Notes under the pieces: model-generated | What the model was told of the DNA's origin: nothing | The model's database searches: none | What the model saw: only the letters and a program-made list of their open reading frames with translations | NCBI RefSeq assembly: GCF_002931235.1 | Contig: NZ_PSTT01000094.1 | Coordinates: 1 to 64,000 of the forward strand | Direction: 5' to 3' | DNA from: Subtercola sp. Z020 | Lineage (GTDB): Bacteria > Actinomycetota > Actinomycetes > Actinomycetales > Microbacteriaceae | DNA length: 64,000 bases | Shown here: in pieces, positions 60,344 through 64,000 of the stretch | How positions within the stretch are numbered: position 1 is the first letter of the stretch | Layout: each line of letters opens with the position of its first letter | Made by a program: the position numbers and the translations under genes

Positions 60344-62718
60344 GGCGCGTACTCGATGTGCGGGGCTGAGCCGGTGGTGCCTGCGGTGCCGGTGGCACCT
60401 GCGGTGCCTGTGGCGCCCGTGGTGAAGGGCGTGCTGGCGGCGGGCTTGCCGGCGGCGGCGGGCGTATGAATGCCTGCGGCGGTGGCGTCGGCAGCAGCGT
60501 CTGCGACTCTGCGGTAGACGGCGGTGAGGGCGTGCGCCATGGCGTCGATCGTGAACTCGTCGCGGATCAGCCCCTGGGCCCGGGCTATGCGGGCGTCGTC
60601 GTCGGCGGTCGGTGCGGCGGCGAGTTCGACGGCCGAGCGGAGTCCGGTGCGGATGCCCGCGGTCGCGCGGGTGTCGACGAGGAAGCCGGTGATTCCGTCG
60701 GCGACGTAGGTCGCCGGTCCGCCGCCGTTCGGCGCGATGACGACGAGACCCGCCGCCATCGCCTCGAGCAGGGCGATGCCGAACTCCTCCTTGAGGCTGC
60801 CGCAGACGTAGATTCCGTGGGGAGCGATGAGGCCGGGGCTTCCGAAGCGCACCGCGCCGAGCCAGCGTGCGACGATGTCGTTCGGGCGGTGGCCGGCGAG
60901 AATGAGGCCGTCACGGGCCTCGGGGTACTCGGCGAGGGTCGCGGCGATGCGGTCGAGCTGGCCCTGCTCGTCCGCTGAGGGGTGGCAAAGGTCGCCGCCG
61001 ACGAGGATCAGGTTGTTCGATGCGCGGAGAACTGGGTCTGAGGCCCAGGCCTCGACGATCGTCGCCATGCCCTTCACGTGGTGCAGGCGGCCGACGCTGA
61101 TGGCGAGCGGGAGCCCGTGGCGATGGCTCGGCAGGGCGCGCACCAGGTCGTCGAGTTCGTCGAACGCAGTCACGGTGGCGGCGGGCTTCGTCGAGCCGGG
61201 CTCCGCGTGCGGCGCGGCCAGGCGAGCCTGCGCCTCGCCCAGGGCCACCTCGATGACCGAGACGTCGATGCCCTCCGGCACCACCGTGTACCGGGCCGGA
61301 TCGCTGTCGATGTCGATTCCGAGCAGCTCGCGCAGGTCGTTCCGGAGGTCGGGCCGGGGGAAGAGCACCGTGTGCGCCGACTGCTCCGACAGGCGCTGCA
61401 CGAGACGCGTGCGGAACCAGTAGTGCTCGTGCTCGTCGACGAGGCCGAACGAGCTTCGCGTCAGCGTGCCGGCCATGTCGAGCGCATGGATGACCCCGTG
61501 CGGGTCGGGCGCGAGGGTGAAGACGACGGGGATGCCCAGCCGGGCCGCCACCGTGGCCGCCGCCATGCTGCCGACCTCCGCCATGCGGAGGTGCAGAACA
61601 TCCACAGGCCCGAGCGCGAGCAGGGCGCGGCGGATGCCCCGCTCCGCGGCGACACGGGTGGGCCAGGCGCTCGCCGTCGAGGCGGGTTCGGCGAGCAGGG
61701 GAACGGGGGCGAGGATGTGCTGCTGCCGAGCATCCGGAGCCGAACCCTCGTGGCCCTGCTCCAGCCCGAGCCCCAGCCACGAGTGCTCACCCGGCAGGGC
61801 GGCCAGCGACGCAGCGGCCGACCCGCGGGAGAGAGTGATCACCCGGTCGATGCCGTCTTCGGCCAGCAACGCATCGCCGAGGCGTACGAGCAGGGTCGCG
61901 ATGCCCCCGTTGTCACCCGCGCCCGCTTTGGTCAGGCCGCGGTCGATGTCGGCGTGCAGAAAGAGTTGCGCGACGGTGAGCCCGGCTCGGGGCGCACGGC
62001 GGTTCGACGGCCAGAGGTGCGGCGGCGGGTCGAGCACGAGCCCGATGTCGAAGGCGGCGAGGCGGGCGACATCTCCCAGTTCACCGGGGAGTTCGGCGTA
62101 TTCCTGTACGACGGCAGAGGCACGCGGGTCTGCCGAGCGGTCGCCGAGCGCGGCCATGGCGGCCACGCGCACGACGGAGGCCTCAGCGGGGTCGGCGGCG
62201 AGCTGGCAGAGGGCGCGACCGGCGACGCGGCCCTGCACGAGTCCGAGGGTCTCTGCGAGGCGGGCGCGGGCGGCGTCGTCGGTCGACCCGGCGAGGGCGC
62301 CCTCCAGAGCGAGCGCGACATGGTCGGGAGTGGCCTGCGCCCACTGCTGCAGGGTGCGCTGGGCCAGGGCACCGGTGAAACCGCCCGAGATGACACCCGC
62401 AACGAGGCGGCTGATGGCATCCAGTCGGGGCAGACGGGTCCAGAAGGCCCAGGTCGCGTGCTCCCGCAGGTACGGGCGTTCGGAGGAGAGCAGGTCGGAG
62501 AGCACCGTTTCGGCGCTGTCGTCGTAGATGCGTGCGAGGGCATGCACCGCGACGATCGCTGTGAGGGAGTCGGTCTCGTCATCGACCAGCTGCTTCAGTG
62601 CCGCGACGGATTCGTCACCGAACCGGTCGACCGAATCGGCGAGCAGTTCGGCCGATCGCAGTACATCGAGGAGGAAGGGCGTCTGGTGCAGCTGAGCGAG
62701 TGTCTGGTCGAGATTCAT
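60340..62718 (-). CDS. HEAT-repeat/GT4 glycosyltransferase fusion
   Basis: A 792-residue two-part protein. Residues about 1-230 are helical repeats of the HEAT/PBS-lyase type (AIVAVHALARIYDDSAETVLSDLL, HATWAFWTRL, VRVAAMAALGDRS). From about 246 a GT-B fold starts (QLFLHADIDRG, GDNGGIATLLV), with SVGRLHHVKGM and SLKEEFGIALLEAMAAGLV as GT4 donor signatures, similar to sucrose-phosphate-synthase-like enzymes. The last about 50 residues are Ala/Thr/Gly repeats (TGATGTAGATG). The frame is continuous and lies in one operon with the UGT, so it is a real fusion. Product unknown. Confidence 0.88.
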   Translation of the reverse strand: MNLDQTLAQLHQTPFLLDVLRSAELLADSVDRFGDESVAALKQLVDDETDSLTAIVAVHALARIYDDSAETVLSDLLSSERPYLREHATWAFWTRLPRLDAISRLVAGVISGGFTGALAQRTLQQWAQATPDHVALALEGALAGSTDDAARARLAETLGLVQGRVAGRALCQLAADPAEASVVRVAAMAALGDRSADPRASAVVQEYAELPGELGDVARLAAFDIGLVLDPPPHLWPSNRRAPRAGLTVAQLFLHADIDRGLTKAGAGDNGGIATLLVRLGDALLAEDGIDRVITLSRGSAAASLAALPGEHSWLGLGLEQGHEGSAPDARQQHILAPVPLLAEPASTASAWPTRVAAERGIRRALLALGPVDVLHLRMAEVGSMAAATVAARLGIPVVFTLAPDPHGVIHALDMAGTLTRSSFGLVDEHEHYWFRTRLVQRLSEQSAHTVLFPRPDLRNDLRELLGIDIDSDPARYTVVPEGIDVSVIEVALGEAQARLAAPHAEPGSTKPAATVTAFDELDDLVRALPSHRHGLPLAISVGRLHHVKGMATIVEAWASDPVLRASNNLILVGGDLCHPSADEQGQLDRIAATLAEYPEARDGLILAGHRPNDIVARWLGAVRFGSPGLIAPHGIYVCGSLKEEFGIALLEAMAAGLVVIAPNGGGPATYVADGITGFLVDTRATAGIRTGLRSAVELAAAPTADDDARIARAQGLIRDEFTIDAMAHALTAVYRRVADAAADATAAGIHTPAAAGKPAASTPFTTGATGTAGATGTAGTTGSAPHIEYAP
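60372..60424 (-). repeat. Tandem repeat coding the Thr-Gly-Ala tail of the HEAT/GT4 protein
   Basis: The 3' end of the glycosyltransferase gene consists of 9-bp-phased variants of gcc-acc-ggc/acc-gca-ggc giving Thr-Gly-Ala peptides. It resembles the non-coding 9-bp repeat at 5027-5089 in unit length and sequence. Confidence 0.6.
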
Positions 62719-62955
62719 GGTGCCTCTGATCGTGCGGACCGGTCCGGCGGCGCTGGGCGCGGGGCACGGGGCTCAGGCGCTCTGCGAGACGCGCCTGGAG
62801 AAGGGGGATAGATGAGTGCGGGTTCGGTGTGCCCGCGCTCGCTCCAGTGAAGCGTGTTCAGCGCGCCTCGGCAACTTCCTGTCGACGAACACCCAGCAAA
62901 CATGCGGGAACGCGGTCAGATCGGGTGAGGAGGGGGCCCTTTCGGGCCGGGGCAA

Positions 62956-62961
62956 TAAACT
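62956..62961 (+). promoter_or_regulatory. -10 box (TAAACT) of hisC, leaderless-type
   Basis: TAAACT ends 6 bases before ATG 62968, the same spacing and sequence as at nucS. The rest of the 249-bp spacer from 62719 shows only a small GGCCC-TTTC-GGGCC hairpin near 62936. Confidence 0.6.
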
Positions 62962-62967
62962 GGCGCA

Positions 62968-64000
62968 ATGGATGTTCCCGAAGCTCCCCCGGTGAAGCTG
63001 CGCCCGGAAATCGTGGCCATGCCCGCCTACCGGCAGGGCAGGTCGGTCGAGGGCGGGTTCAAGCTCTCCTCGAACGAGAACCCGTTCCCCCCGCTGCCCG
63101 GTGTGCTGAAGGCCACCCAGCGTGCGACAGAGGTTCTGCACCGCTACCCCAACGGGCACGCCCCCGAGTTGTCGCAGCGACTCGCTGAGCGATACGGACT
63201 GCTGCCCGAGCAGGTCATCATCGGCGCCGGCTCGGTCTCGCTGCTCGCGCAGCTCGTCACGGCGGCAGCGAGCACCGGCGACGAGGTGCTCTACTCCTGG
63301 CGCTCGTTCGAGGCCTATCCCCTGCTGCCCGTGCTGAGCGGCGCGTCGAGCGTCCGCGTTCCGAACCGCGCCGACCACGGTCACGATCTGCCCGCGATGG
63401 CCCGCGCCATCACCGACCGCACGCGCGTCGTCATCGTGTGCACCCCGAACAACCCCACGAGCACGATCGTGACCGAGAGCGAGTTCGCCGCGTTCATGGC
63501 GATGGTCCCGGATGATCTGCTGGTCATTCTCGATGAGGCATATGCCGAGTTCGTGACCGACCCCGAAGCGGTGCACGGTGTGCCGCTGCTCTCCCGCTAC
63601 CCGAATCTCGTCGTGCTGCGCACGTTCTCGAAGGCCTACGGGCTCGCCGGCCTTCGCATCGGTTACGGCTTCGGCCCCGCAGCGGTGCTCGACGCAGCGC
63701 GGAGCGCCAGCATCCCGCTCGCCGTAACGCACCACGCGCAGCTCGCCGCCATGGCCTCCCTCGACCATGAAGACGAGCTTCTCGAGCGCGTCGCCCACAT
63801 CGCTCGCCTGCGTGCGACGATCTGGGCCGGCCTCACCGAGCAGGGCTGGTCGGTGCCTGATCCGCAGGGCAACTTCGTCTGGCTCAGCACGGGCGAGCAC
63901 ACCGAGGCCGCAGCCGAGATTCTCCTCCGCAACGGGATCATGGCCCGACCGTTCCCGCCCGAGGGCATTCGAATCTCGATCGGCGAGACGGAATCTGTGG
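62968..64000 (+). CDS. hisC: Histidinol-phosphate aminotransferase-type protein (3' end cut by window)
   Basis: PLP fold-type I aminotransferase, open from ATG 62968 to the window end (344 codons; the family is about 355-375). Markers are [13 protein letters not shown] (32-44), [10 protein letters not shown] (158-167), DEAYAEF (189-195) and the cofactor Lys K222 in [16 protein letters not shown]. It carries out histidinol-phosphate/2-oxoglutarate transamination or, as in the HisC2/Pat subgroup, acts on aromatic amino acids; no his gene is adjacent, so the latter is quite possible. It is divergent from the HEAT/GT4 gene. Confidence 0.88.
   Translation, partial: MDVPEAPPVKLRPEIVAMPAYRQGRSVEGGFKLSSNENPFPPLPGVLKATQRATEVLHRYPNGHAPELSQRLAERYGLLPEQVIIGAGSVSLLAQLVTAAASTGDEVLYSWRSFEAYPLLPVLSGASSVRVPNRADHGHDLPAMARAITDRTRVVIVCTPNNPTSTIVTESEFAAFMAMVPDDLLVILDEAYAEFVTDPEAVHGVPLLSRYPNLVVLRTFSKAYGLAGLRIGYGFGPAAVLDAARSASIPLAVTHHAQLAAMASLDHEDELLERVAHIARLRATIWAGLTEQGWSVPDPQGNFVWLSTGEHTEAAAEILLRNGIMARPFPPEGIRISIGETESV

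Overview
The window is a GC-rich stretch of actinobacterial chromosome centred on the replication origin. Gene order (dnaA, dnaN, short gnd, recF, dciA, gyrB, gyrA and a DUF3566 gene on one side; rpmH, rnpA, yidD, yidC, khpB, rsmG, parA, parB on the other), the fhaA-fhaB-pstP-rodA-pbpA-pknA-pknB cluster, crgA, a class E sortase, NucS and a MshA-type mycothiol enzyme all point to Actinomycetota, most likely order Micrococcales, family Microbacteriaceae. No insertion sequence, prophage, CRISPR array or rRNA was seen. Three tRNA genes (Leu-CAG, Ala-TGC, Ile-GAT) are present.

Layout. 1-7.7 kb is the most variable part: a LacI regulator cut by the window start, with a divergent MFS transporter and a likely operator between them, nucS, an ArsB/NhaD-type permease, a HAD phosphatase, a peroxiredoxin-like protein, a second LacI-type protein with a damaged DNA-binding end, an XRE regulator and a small membrane protein. 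8-19.7 kb holds the growth and division signalling cluster: FHA proteins, PP2C phosphatase, RodA, a class B PBP, two PASTA kinases, then a sortase / 55-residue membrane protein / TrpG-like amidotransferase operon on the other strand, and crgA. 19.7-22.3 kb has a rhomboid protease, a cyclophilin, an unknown coiled-coil membrane protein and two tRNAs. 22.3-33.0 kb is the origin-proximal operon on the minus strand, with oriC between dnaN and dnaA. 33.3-38.8 kb is the opposite arm (ribosome, membrane insertion, segregation), with two parS-like sites around rsmG. 38.8-49.1 kb contains a divergent Ddl-like ligase with an aminotransferase, trxA/trxB, a hydrolase, murJ, a DUF6049 protein and pcnA. 49.2-51.6 kb pairs ino1 with mshA. 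51.8-55.3 kb is rpsF-ssb-rpsR-rplI followed by dnaB. 55.5-62.7 kb has two small membrane proteins, purB and an operon with two unusual glycosyltransferases. hisC runs off the right end.

Recurring signals. At least nine start codons sit 6-8 bases after a TAnnnT -10 box, the arrangement expected of leaderless mRNAs; this was used to choose several starts. DnaA-box sequences occur in oriC, in the dnaA-rpmH spacer, in a hairpin after crgA and, as a dense cluster of near-consensus copies, in the long non-coding spacer before dnaB.

The most promising leads for something undescribed are the DnaA-box-like cluster with a degenerate parS before dnaB, the HEAT-repeat/GT4 glycosyltransferase translationally coupled to a UGT-type glycosyltransferase, and the Ddl-like ligase with an altered substrate loop coupled to an aminotransferase next to parB.
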